Origin: Silurus meridionalis
Lineage: Eukaryota; Chordata; Actinopteri; Siluriformes; Siluridae
DNA length: 64,000 nucleotides
Direction of reading: 5' to 3'
Assembly (NCBI RefSeq): GCF_014805685.1
Contig: NC_060886.1
Span: forward strand, 22,725,108-22,789,107
Position numbers and translations under genes: made by a program. Below, piece by piece: positions 10,885-22,224 of the stretch. Within the stretch, counting starts at the first letter, position 1. Every line of letters starts with the position of its first letter. The notes under the pieces are model-generated. The model did not search any database and was not told the origin of the DNA. It was given only the letters and a program-made list of their open reading frames with translations.

Positions 10885-11645
10885 CAGTGAAGTGCATAGC
10901 ATTATTTATCTTGTTCCAATGGCATCGACAGCTGTAACTATCAATAACAGTTAGTTCTCAATGTTGGTATGTTAGAAGCAGGAATATTGGGCAAGCACAA
11001 GAATCTGAGGACTCTGATTTACTGGCAACAGGATCATAGGTGGCCATGGCTTAGTAATGCATGTGGAGAGCAAAGGCATAACTGTTGCATTCCCACAGAA
11101 ATAGCTGGAAATGTAAATGCTGGATTTGATGGAAAGATGTCAGTATAGACTGGTTAGAGTGCCTATGTTTACCCCTGTCACTGTCATAAGTGCTTACAAT
11201 GAGCATGTAAGCCTCAGAACTGGACCACGGGGATAAAGCAACAGGTTCTCTGGGATGATGAATCATGTTTAATAAACCATGTGGATGGTAAAATGCCTGT
11301 GTATCATTTACATGAGGATGACATGGCATTAGGATGAACAATATGAAGTAGGCAAGCTGACAGAGGGATTGTGATGCTTTGAGTATGTGTGTAATATTTT
11401 GCAAGAAAACTTTATGTTCAGGCATTTATGCAGATGTTACTTTGACACATAGCATCTATCTAACAAATAACACAACAACAGTATTCCTATGGCAGTGGCT
11501 TTCTTGCAGTAGAAGAATGCACCTGCAAAAATTGTGCAAGAATGGTTTGAGGACTGGTCTGAGATCTGCTCCAAATGTCTTAGTGGCAAACACCACAACA
11601 CCTCTAGTGTGTGCTTCTAAATCTCATCACCTGGCTGACAGCAGA
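10885..11645 (+). pseudogene. Decayed Tc1-like transposon, family shared with 20220 and 38703
   Basis: Words of one Tc1 family remain on the plus strand: GTTAGAAGCAGGAATATTGG and GGCAAGCACAAGAATCTGAG near the N-terminal coding part, CAGAACTGGACCACGG and TGGGATGATGAATCA around the first catalytic aspartate, then GATGTTACTTTGACAC and AAGAATGGTTTGAGGA further on. Order and spacing fit the transposase, but stops and indels are frequent and the termini are not clear. Old and inactive. Confidence 0.65.
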
Positions 11646-11649
11646 GTTT

Positions 11650-12169
11650 TTTCTTACTAGATTAAATAAATGTGTGCAATCTTTTCAGAATACAAAACAT
11701 GCAACAGAAGTGAAAATGCTGACAAAACCAGGCAATGCAATCCAGACACATATGTAACCCAGAATACATTTTCATGCAAAGCAATGAGACACACCTAGGC
11801 ACATTTTTTGGTTAAGTTTACATTAAATATATAATCAAGCTTTGTTCCCCTTGGAAACTAATATAATTATAGTTAAGGTACTATAAGTATGAGTGAGTCA
11901 CTAACCAGACTGTCACTTATTCATCATGATAGCAAACATTTTTTAAGCTACTGATTACAATTTTCACGTCAACTGAAGGAGCAGTTTTTGAGCCCATGCT
12001 TACAGGTGCAGCACACTGGGTCAATCAGAAACAAGATACCAGTCAGAGCTGCCATCATGGTAATCATAGTCCTAAACTGACTGAACAAGGATACATACCA
12101 CATTATCTACAAAATGTAATGTGGGGGAAGTAATCCATATGTTGAACACTATACAGCATCATCAGATTT
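11650..12169. other. No gene seen
   Basis: AT-rich DNA without a supported frame or recognised repeat. Confidence 0.45.
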
Positions 12170-12223
12170 GTGTTGTGTTGTGTTGTGTTGTGTTGTGTTG
12201 TGTTGTGTTGTGTTGTGTTGTGT
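12170..12223. repeat. (TGTTG)n microsatellite
   Basis: About eleven perfect tandem copies of the pentanucleotide TGTTG. Confidence 0.97.
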
Positions 12224-12224
12224 T

Positions 12225-13185
12225 TAGTTATTTGATCTCAGGTCATATGCAGTTCATAACTATTTAGATTTAATTGTTTAAAAAAATATTACTTGTGTTG
12301 GAAGCGTAGAAAAATGTCTCACTTTTCTACAATAATACAATTCTGCTTTGATTTTGAGGGTTGGAACAGTAATAGTAAATAATTTTGTAATTTTTTTTCT
12401 CAATGGTTTTTCCCATACTGGTTAGCAAATAATAAGACAAATCTCTGTGTTTACCACTTAAACTTGGAGCTAGTGTTTAACTCATGATTTTCAGTATATA
12501 ACAACAGTTTGAAACACATTAAGAAGAGCATAAATCCCAAATCAGATGCCTATTCTTGTAAATGTTGTAAATGTTAGTGAAAATTAGAGTGCAAGAGTGA
12601 AAATGCACTGTGAGACTCATAAGAGGCTCATGGTAGTTTTTAAATCTGCTTAACTATTCTGTATCTGTCAAAACAGCTAAAATTTGACTCAAATATGCTT
12701 AGAGGTTCTTAGAATTGCATACAAAAACAGTATGCTCAGCTACAGACAGGAGTAAAATGCTGCTAGGGTTGAGCACCTAAGCAAACTAATAGAAAACAAC
12801 CAAAACAATCCCAGGGGTCTTTTTGGTACAGTGACTAAATTAACAACAAATCAGATATTTAAAAAGAGTATTCCATCAGAGTTTAGTAGTGAGGACTTTC
12901 TTCACTTAAAAAATGTAAAGTATTAAAAACACAATCATGGAGGTCCAACATCTGACAGCATTTCATGATCCAGGCTCACCTGAAGCTCCACAATTATAAC
13001 AATGCTTTACAAGTATAGGACAGGAAGAGCTGTATGATCTTATCACCAATGCCAAGTCAAAAAAATGTATCTTACTGTAGATCCCGGCAGGGTAACATCA
13101 CAACCAGGCAGCATTAAAGCACATGGAGTGAAACCAGTGCTAGCTTCTGAAAAGGGGAGAAAGCACTGCAGGGATGCAGCATCTT
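12225..13185. other. No gene seen
   Basis: AT-rich DNA with no supported coding frame; the DIRS remnant begins near its right edge. Confidence 0.45.
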
Positions 13186-13189
13186 ATAC

Positions 13190-13235
13190 CCTCGGGGAAC
13201 CATGGTTACATACGTAAACTGGAGACATTCACCTT
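13190..13235 (-). repeat. DIRS-type terminal repeat fragment
   Basis: Contains GGGAACCATGGTTACATACG followed by TAA and CTGGAGAC, words typical of the ends of fish DIRS elements. It lies just beyond the 3' end of the tyrosine recombinase remnant (minus strand), as expected for the element terminus. Confidence 0.5.
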
Positions 13236-13290
13236 CAGGATCTTGCTTTGGAAACAAGAGTTTAATTAAGCCAGACTGACCAATCCCTGC

Positions 13291-14190
13291 CTAGTGTGGA
13301 CGGGTACAGCTAGGGCAAAGGACAGAAGGGCCAGGAGTGGCACTGAGGTCAAGGCTATAGAGCCTGACAAAGGTCATCGGGGTGGACCATCCCACAGCAT
13401 TGCAAATGTCCTGAAGGGAAATTCCAGAGGACAAGGACTTACAGGTAGCCACATTTCGAGTGGAGTGTGCTCTGACCCCAAAAAGAGCGGGGGGACCAGA
13501 GGACTCATAAGAGGATGAAAAACATCCACAATTAATCTGTGGAGCGTTTGCAGGAAGACCACTCCTTGGAGGGCCATAGCAAATGAACAGCTGCTCCGAT
13601 TTTCTCCACAGTTCTGTTTTGTGGAGGTATATGTCCAATGCTCATTTTAGCTTCCACTGGTCTGGGCCCTGAAAGGAACGAGGAGAGAATGCCTGGAGCA
13701 TTGTGGGACGACCGAGGGTATTTTAGGAATCCTGATCTAGGGTAGAGGAAAGCACTGGCCAAGCCTGGAGTAAATTCTAGTAAAGAAGGGGCCACAGAGA
13801 GGGCCTGAAGACCCCCAATCTCTTGAAAGAGGCCTCTTGAGATGACCAAGAGAAACACAGTTTCTACGACAATGGCCAAGTCCCATGCAGGCACTCTAGG
13901 TCGTACCGGAGGCCTCAGCCTCCAGGTGCCACAGAGAAAGATCGTTACCCACTGGCATGACAAGCTGCAATGGCGGACACGTAAACTTTCGGGGTGGAAG
14001 GAGCCAACCCTTTGGTGAACTGTTCTTAAATGAATTCCAGCACTGAAACAACTGGGCAGTTAAATGGATCTAAGTGGTGTTCACACCAGGCAGTACACAG
14101 GCAGCACCTCGTGGCATACAACGTCCTGGCGGAGGGAGCTCTGGATTGATGAATAGTCTCTACCACATCCGTGGAGAGGCTGGCATCTAG
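13291..14190 (-). pseudogene. DIRS-type tyrosine recombinase remnant
   Basis: On the minus strand this region spells a tyrosine recombinase across several frames. The core-binding part lies at about 14180-13980 (LSTDVVETIHQSRAPSART, then LAPSTPKVYVSAIAACHAS). The catalytic part follows at 13963-13291, with SEQLFICYGPPRSGL, then GVRAHSTR carrying the H-x-x-R pair, AVGWSTP and RLYSLDLS carrying the likely nucleophile tyrosine. The first catalytic arginine region (about ISRGLFQEIGGLQALSV) is degenerate. Frameshifts near 13980 and 13600 and several stops inactivate it. This enzyme inserts the circular DNA copy of DIRS elements without a target duplication. Identification is good; function is lost. 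Confidence 0.75.
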
Positions 14191-14583
14191 AAACTAAGCC
14201 CCAGCCACAGCCTCCACAGGAATCTACCAGGGAGGGTGTTTAAGAAGAGCTACCAGGTCCGCAATCCATAGCCTGCCAGGTTCCCTGTAAGGTAGGAATT
14301 TTTTTTTTCATGTGATTTCGTCTGTGCTTTTCTCCTTGCCCTGCTATTGTGGGGGGGATACGCACAAGCTATGTGTCACTTGTCTACATGCTAGGTCAGT
14401 TCTCAAGGGAGCCAACAGCACAGATTGAACTTGCATGACAATGCAAATGCTCCACTCCCGCTTCTCATGGTTCTGGCCCTTCATTTGCTGAGGCAAAGCG
14501 GCGTTCAAGGACCTGGGGCTCACAAGGGACTTTAAATAAATATATACATTTATTTAAATTTATAAATAAATAAAATATAAATT

Positions 14584-15055
14584 TTGGCTAGCTATCGCTC
14601 CCCGGGTAATGCATCATCTCTCAAAGCCCCAGTGCTGCCCACCAAGTCCCTGAGAACCACCCCTGCACTGGTGGGCGAGGCCTATGCCCCAGCGAGTCCA
14701 GCTAGAGCCTGTTTGCACACCATGGCTGATCTGCTGCGGAAGCTAGATGTGCGAGATGTCTCAGGTGGTCAGCAAGTCTGTGAGCTCCACTTTGCTACGG
14801 ACCTAGCCTTTGGGGATACCAAAGAGACCGCTAAGGCCTTTGGCCAGTCAATGGCCACCCTCGTCTTGACTGAGAGACACATTTGGATCTGTGCTCCTGG
14901 GCGACTCTGTTAATGCGATTGTCAACAGGTTTCAGGAGGCCAAAAAGCAGTCTGCGGCATTTCAGTGATTTCTCCCATGGCACTTTTGTGGGGCTGCTCG
15001 GTGGGCGCAGCCCCGGCCACAACCGAGCACCTCCGGGCATTGTGGGGTGCAGATA
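14584..15055 (+). pseudogene. DIRS-type gag fragment (plus strand)
   Basis: Encodes a segment similar to the C-terminal half of DIRS gag: PVLPTKSLRTTPALVGEAY, LHTMADLLRKL, then FATDLAFGDTKETAKAFGQS and MATLVLTERHIWI. After a frame change near 14910, DSVNAIVNRFQEAKKQSAAF follows and the segment ends near 15055. Its orientation is opposite to the recombinase remnant next to it, so the two are not collinear parts of one intact element. RTE-like LINE copy 2 follows at once. Confidence 0.65.
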
Positions 15056-15063
15056 GAGATAGA

Positions 15064-16655
15064 GGTTAGCAAAACAGTATTGTGATCGACAGAGTGATGA
15101 GAAAAGTAGGCAGTAGGACAAGGTGATGCAGAAGCAGGTAAAGAGGGATGTGTCGAAAGCCAAGGAAAGGCATATGAGAAGCTGTATCTAAAGTTGGACA
15201 CTAAGGAAGGAGAAAAGGATTTGTACCGATTGGCCAGGCAGAGAGACCGAGCTGGGAAGGATGTGCTGCAAGTTAGAGCAATAAAGGACGGAGATGGAAA
15301 TGTGTTGACTAGTGAGGAAAGTGTGTTGAGAAGATGGAGGGAATATTTTGAGCAGCTACTCAATGAGGAAAATGAGAGACAGAGAGAGAGAGAAGGTTGG
15401 ATGGTGTGGAGATTGTGAAGCAGGAGGTGGATAGGATTAGTAAGGAGGAAGTGAGAGCAATGATCACAAATTTTAAGAGGATGAAGAGTGGAAAGTTGGT
15501 AGGACCTGATGACATACCAGTAGAAGCATGGAGATGTTTAGGAGAGATGGCAGTGGAGTTTTTAACAAGATTGTTTACCAGGATTTTGGAAGGTGAGAGG
15601 ATGCCTGAGGAATGGAGAAGGATTGTGCTGGTACTTCTTAAATTAATTATCTTAAATAATAAGGGAGATGTGCAGGCCTGCAGTAACTACAGAAGAATAA
15701 AGTTTATCAGTCACACCATGAAGTTATGGGAAGCCAGGCTGAGAGTAGAGGTGACCATCTGTGAGCAGCAGAGAAGTATAGAGAAGGTCAGAAGGAGTTG
15801 CATTGTGTGTGGGTGGATTTAGAGAAAGCGTATGACAGGGTGCTGAGAGAGCAGTTGTGGTGTTGTATGAAGAAGTCAGGTGTGTCAGAGAAGTATGTGA
15901 GGGTGGTGCAGGACATGTATGAGGACAGTGTGACAGCAGTGAAGTGTGCAGTAGGAGCAACAGACTGGTTCAAGGTGGAGGTTGGATTGCATCAAGGATC
16001 GGCTCTGAGCCCTTTCCTGTTTGCAGTGGTGATGGATAGGTTGACGGACGAGGTCAGACAGAAGTCTCTATGGACTATGATGTTTGCGGATAATATTGTG
16101 ATTTGTGGCGAGAGTAAGAAGCAGGTTAAGAAGAGCCTGGGCAGGTGGAGGTATGCACTGGAGAGAAGGGGAATAAAAGTCAGTAAGAGTTAAACAGAGT
16201 ACATGTGTGTGAATGAGAGGGAGGGCAGTGGAGTGGTGCGATTACAGTGAGAAGAGGTAGAGAAGGTGGAGGAGTTGAGGTACCTGGGGTCAACAGAAGG
16301 TTTTAGAGAAGTGAAGAAAAGAGTGCAGGCAGGGTAGAGTGGGTTGAGAAGAGTGGCAGGAGTGATTTGTGAGAGAAGGGTACCTGCAAGAGTGAAGGGA
16401 AAGGTTTATAGGACTGTGGTGAGACCTGCAATGTTGTATGGTTTAGAGACAGTGGCACTGACTAAAAGACAGCAGGTTGAGCTGGAGGTAACAGAGTTAA
16501 AGATGTTAAGGTTCTTGTTGGGAGTGACAAGGATGGACAGGATTAGAAACAAGTTTATTAGAGTGACGGCGCATGTAGGACATTGAGATGGTTTGGACAG
16601 AGGAGGGACATGGCGTATATTGGTAGGAAAATGCTTAGGATGGAGTCACCAGGAG
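15064..16655 (+). mobile_element. RTE-like LINE copy 2, 5'-truncated
   Basis: Starts inside the region between endonuclease and reverse transcriptase (similarity to copy A starts at about 15064) and runs to the C-terminal region near 16655. The endonuclease and 3' terminus are absent. It follows the DIRS gag fragment directly. Confidence 0.82.
15130..16610 (+). pseudogene. RTE-like reverse transcriptase with mutated catalytic motif (FADN)
   Basis: The linker (15194-15418), fingers (15397-15700, with GPDDIPVEAWRCLGEMAVEF and ILEGERMPEEWR), palm (15798-16193, with WVDLEKAYDRV and GLHQGSALSPFLFAVVMDRL) and C-terminal region (16344-16586, with VRPAMLYGLETVAL) are all present in order but in shifting frames. 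At 16083-16094 the catalytic FADD box reads FADN: the second aspartate, which binds metal, is asparagine (AAT). Deletions near 15770 and 16200, plus stops, confirm a dead copy. It shares the GA run (15373-15393) with the other copies. Confidence 0.8.
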
Positions 16656-16659
16656 GGAA

Positions 16660-17905
16660 TTTCTACATTTCTTAGAATTCGGTATGACCCCTTTTTGTCT
16701 TAGTGAAATGTGTGCACTTAAGATGAATGGACAAATTTGTGCAAACTTTGATGATCTAAACACAGGCCTTAGTTGATGGGACAAAGGACTTAGCATGGTT
16801 ATATCACATATTTTCTCTTAAATTTAAATGTGGCATAGAAATAGTGCACACATTTGACTAATGCATATTAAAAACTTTGAGCATTTCTCTTAAAAGTTTC
16901 CAAAAGTTTCGGTTATATGCATTTCTGAATGAGAGAAAATCCCAGATTTTCAATAAGGTCTCAGAGTTTTTGGACACCAGTGTATCTGCTACCTTGGCTA
17001 ATAAATGCATCACTGAATGGGAAAAGAATAATATGTCCTAACCTTGGAAAGAACAGACACTAATTTATTGTTTCTAATCTCTTTAGCACTCGACCGAGGG
17101 TTAAGGGGGGTGGAATGAGTGTCTGTTTGGATGCCATCAATCAAGGTAATGGAGGAGCAGAGCAGCACCTCTGAACATGTGGTGAGAATGTCCTGTCTCC
17201 GTCTACACACGCTGAGCTCCTGCATCATCTGGGACAATACCCACCATTCACTCAGCCAGAGAACATTACTGTGACCTTCTGAAAGATGGGGGTCTTTGAT
17301 TATCCAAATAAGCAATGGGTTGCTGTTTGCTGTTGAAGGATGAGCACCGTTTGGGAGAAAGAAAAGCAATATTATTGCACAGTGGTGAGGTAATAGCATC
17401 GTCCTTCAAGCAGCGAGGCTCTGCTCACCCTGAAAGCCCAGCAGTCAAGGACTCGCTAATTACAAAAGCAATAGCACTGCAGCTTTAAGGATAGGCCACT
17501 GGAGTCCTGACACTTCACTTTTACAAAGTCATAGAAAAACTCATGTGCATTTATCGATCTTATCTGTCTTTCTGTATAAACAAAGCACATTTTACACAGC
17601 AGACTTCAGTCACCAGATTTTCACCACTTTTATTAGGTTTCAGTAACATTACATATTCATTCACAGTTTCATTCAATGTTCTTTGCCGTCACTTTGCACA
17701 GGAATGTTTTATTTACCAAGGTCAGAGCTCAGTTTTCCAGGATAGCAGTGAAGAATTTTATCCTTCAAGTCCACATTTATTTATTTATTAGGCTTTAACT
17801 GGAAAGCCAGCATGCAGTATGCTTAGAATAAACAATCGGGCCCACAAGCCTAGTCAGAAGAAATTGCTTCTATTTTGAATTATTTGCATCTCATTTAATA
17901 CACCA
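16660..17905. other. No confirmed gene; minus-strand open frame at 17010-17399
   Basis: A 129-codon open frame on the minus strand (17399-17010) is the longest here that no repeat explains. It matches no family I recognise and has no signal peptide. The remainder shows nothing supported. Confidence 0.3.
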
Positions 17906-17914
17906 ATATGCATA

Positions 17915-18590
17915 CCGTATTTTCTATAAGCCGCTACCTTTTTCCCACGCTTTGAACCTCACGGCTTAAACAACGAAGCGGCTAATTTGTGGATTTTTCC
18001 TGGTTTATTTCCGGTTTCACAAGCTTCAAGCCAAAAAACTGAGCCCCATAACATTAGACCAATGAAATTGCCAAAAGGGTTCAGGTGAACCAATGAAACT
18101 CTTTATATTAAATCGCACTCCCACTGAATTGGGTCACACTACATCATAAATATGGATGATGTTCCTCTGACGTTTGACCTGCCGCTCACTCGGACTGTCA
18201 ACAGGAAATGCAAATCATTTGTCATGCTGAAAACAACCGGGCACAAAAAAAAACACTTCTCCTGTGTTCTGAGCTGCACAGCATCGGGAGAAAAGCTTCA
18301 CCGATGGTGATTTTTAAACGTACGACGATGCCAAAAGATAAACTCCCGAGAGAAATAGTTGTGAAAGGAAGGAGGAAGACAGTGAACAATGACTTTCTTT
18401 GTAGGCTACTGTTTAGATACAAGCCGTGTAACAGACACTGTCTTTCATTAAAGCCTGTGTAACGTTAATTAGTTTTAGTGTAGACACCTGCGGCTTATAG
18501 ACAGGTGCTGCGTATTTATGTTCAAAATAAAAATCTTTGTCAAATTCAGTGGGTGCGGCTTACATTTGGGTGGGCTTAATAGTCCTTGAG
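17915..18590 (+). mobile_element. pogo/Tigger-like DNA transposon, internally deleted
   Basis: The left end reads TACCGTATTTTCTATAAGCC and the right part has related inverted words (GTGCGGCTTACATTTGGG, GGGCTTAATAGTCC). A reduced pogo-type transposase lies between. The perfect outer end of the right repeat is missing, so the boundary near 18590 is approximate. The element is too short for a full transposase, so it is non-autonomous. Confidence 0.65.
18152..18465 (+). pseudogene. pogo-type (DDE) transposase fragment
   Basis: From the ATG at 18152 the sequence spells DVPLTFDLPLTRTVN, a segment then LKTTGHKK, and after a frameshift at the A run near 18245, KASPMVIFKRTTMPKDKLPR. These resemble the part of pogo/Tigger-type DDE transposases that leads into the catalytic core. 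The N-terminal DNA-binding domains and most of the catalytic triad region are absent. The frameshift and large deletions make it non-functional. Confidence 0.65.
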
Positions 18591-20219
18591 TGAAAACTTG
18601 AGTGAAAAGTGGACTCTTTGGAATATTTCAGGAACATTTTAAGGCTTTTAACCAACTGGTATTTCTCCTTCTTTGATTTAATGACAGTTTTCACTCGTGG
18701 ACTCCACAAGTTTGTATAAATCATTATGAGCTTTTATAGATTTAATCCATTTATAGTGTTGTCTGAACAACACTTTAATAGAAGAGATTAGACATGAAAA
18801 ATATTTTACTTTTGTACAAAGTCATAAAAAAGATCAGTCTGAATACTGACTTTAATAAATAATATGCAAGATTCTGCATATTATTTTTAAGGTCCTTGTA
18901 TCTTAAAAAGAGTTCCCGTGTCATCTCAGATCAGCAGCGTTTGTTTGACCCGAGAGGACAAGTTGCACTTAAGATTGATTTTTAAAATCAATCGAATCAA
19001 TGCTTAGTCTTTAAAATCAATGTACAATTTACTTTCAAGTAAAGCACAGTCACTGACATATTTTTTTACATTAAACACTAAGATTACTCCTTTTTTAAAC
19101 CTCTTTTTCTCTTTAATTATGCTATTGTTTTATTTAGACTAAAATGTATATTGAACCAGCACACTTAGAATATAAAGGAGAACTTTAGAACATGTCTGAA
19201 AGGATGCTGAGTTGTTTTTATTGGGTCTCTGAAAAGTGGGATTGCACAAAATGTTCATTATGGCTGAACCTATGATCTTGAACAAATACCCTGAAAACAC
19301 TTTGTATTTTTGATATTAGTCACTAATTACAAGCAAAATTCAAAGACCATGGTTATAGCAAATCCAGTTATTTAGTATAGCAGCGTCTGAAGTCCTGTTG
19401 GCTGGGTCATGTGATGGTTTTGGATCAGCACTTAGCATGGCTGTCTTCTTAGGATAGCAGTCCTGCCAGCTGATTTATACACTTACTCTGTCAACATGTT
19501 GCTAAAGAATCACAGAAATCCTATTTGAAAAATATTTTTCAGACAGTCTTTTTTTTTTCCTACAGACAGTGCATTCCTTTTTTTTGGCTAGCTTCTGGAT
19601 TCAGCTTGAATTTTGTACAATGTTTTTTTTCCTCTGATCTTACCCAAGCCTCAAATTCCATTGAAACCTCTGCATCACTTTTAATTATATGTATTCTGGT
19701 TTATATAATCTACAAATTAAAAATGTTCTGTTTTCATGCTTGTTGCTATGTTCTGTTAAGTAATCAGGGGCTTTACTGATGGAAAATAAGTCATAATATT
19801 TTTGTCATTATTTTCAAACTAATTTTAGTTTTCCTAATATACACCCTCTTGGCAGCACTGCTGAATATACATTATATGCATGCTGACTAAATCTTTTGTA
19901 GAAATAAACACTGACAAGGTGGTACTAATATACTAATGATGTGAGCCAAATAGAAACTGCTTATGCAGTTCAAAAAAGATAAATGCATCTGCTGAAGGAA
20001 ATTCAGTGTACAGTCAAACACCTTGTCTATCTATAGCATTCTGAGAAAGTGCTGAAAGCAGCTGCATGTGTGTGGGAATTACATGTTTTTATATTTTTTA
20101 TATATTTTGTATTAAAAATGACACCTATAACTAAACTTTTAAACACCTAGCACTCTACAAGCTTGTAAAATTTGAATCCACTTATGTCTTTATGCTCCAC
20201 AGACAGATACCAGGAATAA
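18591..20219. other. No gene seen
   Basis: AT-rich DNA without a supported gene. A near-perfect palindrome centred near 18985 (GATTGATTTT / AAAATCAATC) is the only local structure noted. Confidence 0.45.
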
Positions 20220-20625
20220 CTTTGTTTATTTTGTTTCATTAGCACCTATCAAAGTGTGTAACATATTGAGGAACAAGTGAACAGTTAGTCCTCAAAGTCT
20301 ATGTGCTAGAAGCATAAAAAATGGGCAAGTGTAAGAACACAAACAACTTTAAGAAGGGTAAAATTGTGATTGCTAAAGGATTGGACTAGAGCAAATCCAA
20401 AACACTAAGACTTGAGGTGTACCTAGTGTGCTGTTATTAGTTCCTACAAACAGTGGTCATTAAAGACAAACAATGAACCAGAGACAGGGTTATGGTCACC
20501 CATAACACAATGCAAGTCTAGCCCATCAGATCCAATCTCACAGAAGACTTACTGTAGCACAAATTGCTGAAATATGCAATGCTGTCTATGTTGTGGCCCG
20601 GTCAAAGTGCCCAGACTCATCCTTG
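20220..20625 (+). pseudogene. Decayed Tc1-like transposon, N-terminal part
   Basis: Matches the family of 10885-11645 with many changes: TAGAAGCATAAAAAATGGGC AAGTGTAAGAACAC near the start codon region, then GGTTATGGTCACCC, AGCCCATCAGATCC and AGCACAAATTGCTGAAATAT. Only the 5' half of the transposase region is recognisable. No intact frame remains. Confidence 0.55.
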
Positions 20626-20794
20626 TCCTCTGGCAGTTATAATATGCTAATTGTTTCCTGATTTGATTTGTGAACCTTAAAGTAAAATGTTACCAAATAT
20701 TCTATTCCATATACACTCTGCATATCTGTGTTTGGGGGTATAATAGCTGGTTACTTATTTTTGACAGTTGCATGATTTGATAAGTTGTTTGTCA

Positions 20795-22120
20795 CAGTGT
20801 GGCACATGATACTGGTCCTGGCCTACCTGAAGGACATCACTGGACCTCTGCTGGATCCCCTTTAGTTTGCCTACAGAGCAAACAGGTCTGCAGATGATGC
20901 AGTCAACATGAGATTGCATTATATACTGCAACATACCTGGGACCTACGCAAGGTCGTAGACCTCAGTTCAGCCTTTAATACCATAATTCCTGACCTTCTC
21001 TTAGCCAAACCGACCCAGATTTCCGTGCCCACCCCAATCTGTATGTGGATCACCAGCTTCCTGACTGACAGGCAGCAGACAGTGAGGCTGGGCAAACTCA
21101 CATCCAGGTCTCTCACTATTAGCACTGGTGCTCCCCAGGGTTGTGTTCTCTTCCCACTGCTCTTCTCACTGTACACAAATTACTGCACCTCTAAAAACCC
21201 CTCTGTCACGTTCCTGAAGTTTGTGGACGGCACTACAATCATCGGCCTCATCCAGGATGGAGACGAGTCTGCTTACAGACAGGAGGTTAATAAGCTGGCT
21301 GTCTGGTGCAACCACCACAACCTGGAGCTCAACATGTTCAAAACAGTGGAGATGATCATGGACTTCAGGAGAAATCCCCCAGCACTCCCCTCACTCACCA
21401 TCATTAACAGCACTGTAACAGTTGAGTCATTCAAGTTTCTGGTTAACACCATCTCTCAGGACATGAAGTGGGACAATAACTTTGACTCCATTGGTTAAAA
21501 GGCCCAGCAGTGGTAAACTGAGGATAATTGTTTACCACTCAACCTGCCACAGGAGCTGCTGAAACAATTCTACTCAGCCATCATTGAGTCTGTCCTGTGT
21601 ACATCTATAACTGTCTGGTTTGGTTCAGCTACCAAATCAGACATCAAGAGGCTACATCGGATAGTCAGGTCTGCTAAGTGGATTATTGGTGCCCCACTGC
21701 CCAATCTTTAAGATTTTTACTAATCCAGAGTGAAGAAAAGGGCTAAGAAAATCACTTTGGGCCCCACACACCCAGCCCATTCTCTCTTCAAACTGTTCTT
21801 CGGCACTACAGAGCACCGTCCACAAAACAGCCAGGCACAAAAACTTTTTTTTCCCGCAGGCTATACGCAGCATGAACAATTAAAATATCATAATTGCACA
21901 TTGTCCATCATAATTGACACATTTGTAAATAGAATCCAATGGTCCACTTGTAAACCCCACACTTGTAAATAACATCTGTACATCTATTTAACAATATTTT
22001 TTACTTTGTATATATTGCATAATTTAACTGTCTTGTTTACTATTATGTTACATTATGTCTGTACATCTCCTGCACTGGAAGCTCCTGATGCCAAGTCAAA
22101 GTCCTTGTGATTCTGGTATG
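20795..22120 (+). mobile_element. L2/Rex1-type LINE, 5'-truncated
   Basis: Begins in the reverse transcriptase (about 20820, YLKDITGPLLDP-like) and ends in a 3' region with CTGCACTGGAAGCTCCTGAT at about 22070-22090. No endonuclease is present. Confidence 0.75.
20820..21880 (+). pseudogene. L2/Rex1-type reverse transcriptase with degenerate active site
   Basis: The longest frame (20908-21498) has [15 protein letters not shown] (motif A, catalytic aspartate kept), [20 protein letters not shown] (motif B) and KFVDGTTIIGLIQDGDESAY. The last is the FADD box changed to FVDG, which removes a metal-binding aspartate. It continues with LAVWCNHHNLELN and VEMIMDFRRNPP. A stop at 21496-21498 is followed by the thumb region in other frames (LPQELLKQFYSAIIESVLCT near 21545-21605) and KRAKKITLGPTHPAHSLF near 21735. 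The enzyme would prime from nicked chromosomal DNA; this copy is dead. Confidence 0.78.
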
Positions 22121-22165
22121 TACCACCCACTTAAACATCAAGTCATTTTAACAGCTCCATGTCCT

Positions 22166-22170
<5 letters not shown>

Positions 22171-22203
<33 letters not shown>

Positions 22204-22221
22204 TCACTCACACTCACACAC
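22171..22221. repeat. (CA)n microsatellite passing into CACT repeats
   Basis: A CA run of about 14 units followed by CACT/CACA variants. Confidence 0.95.
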
Positions 22222-22224
22222 TTT

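Noticed and set aside
14831..15363. Minus-strand frames of 110 and 133 codons opposite the DIRS gag and RTE linker
   Set aside because: They are antisense shadows of recognised plus-strand element coding sequence. The same holds for frames at 6348-6701, 15724-15973 and 43757-44128.
18961..19021. Near-perfect palindrome GATTGATTTT/AAAATCAATC
   Set aside because: Short and AT-rich; expected by chance in this composition and no partner element found.
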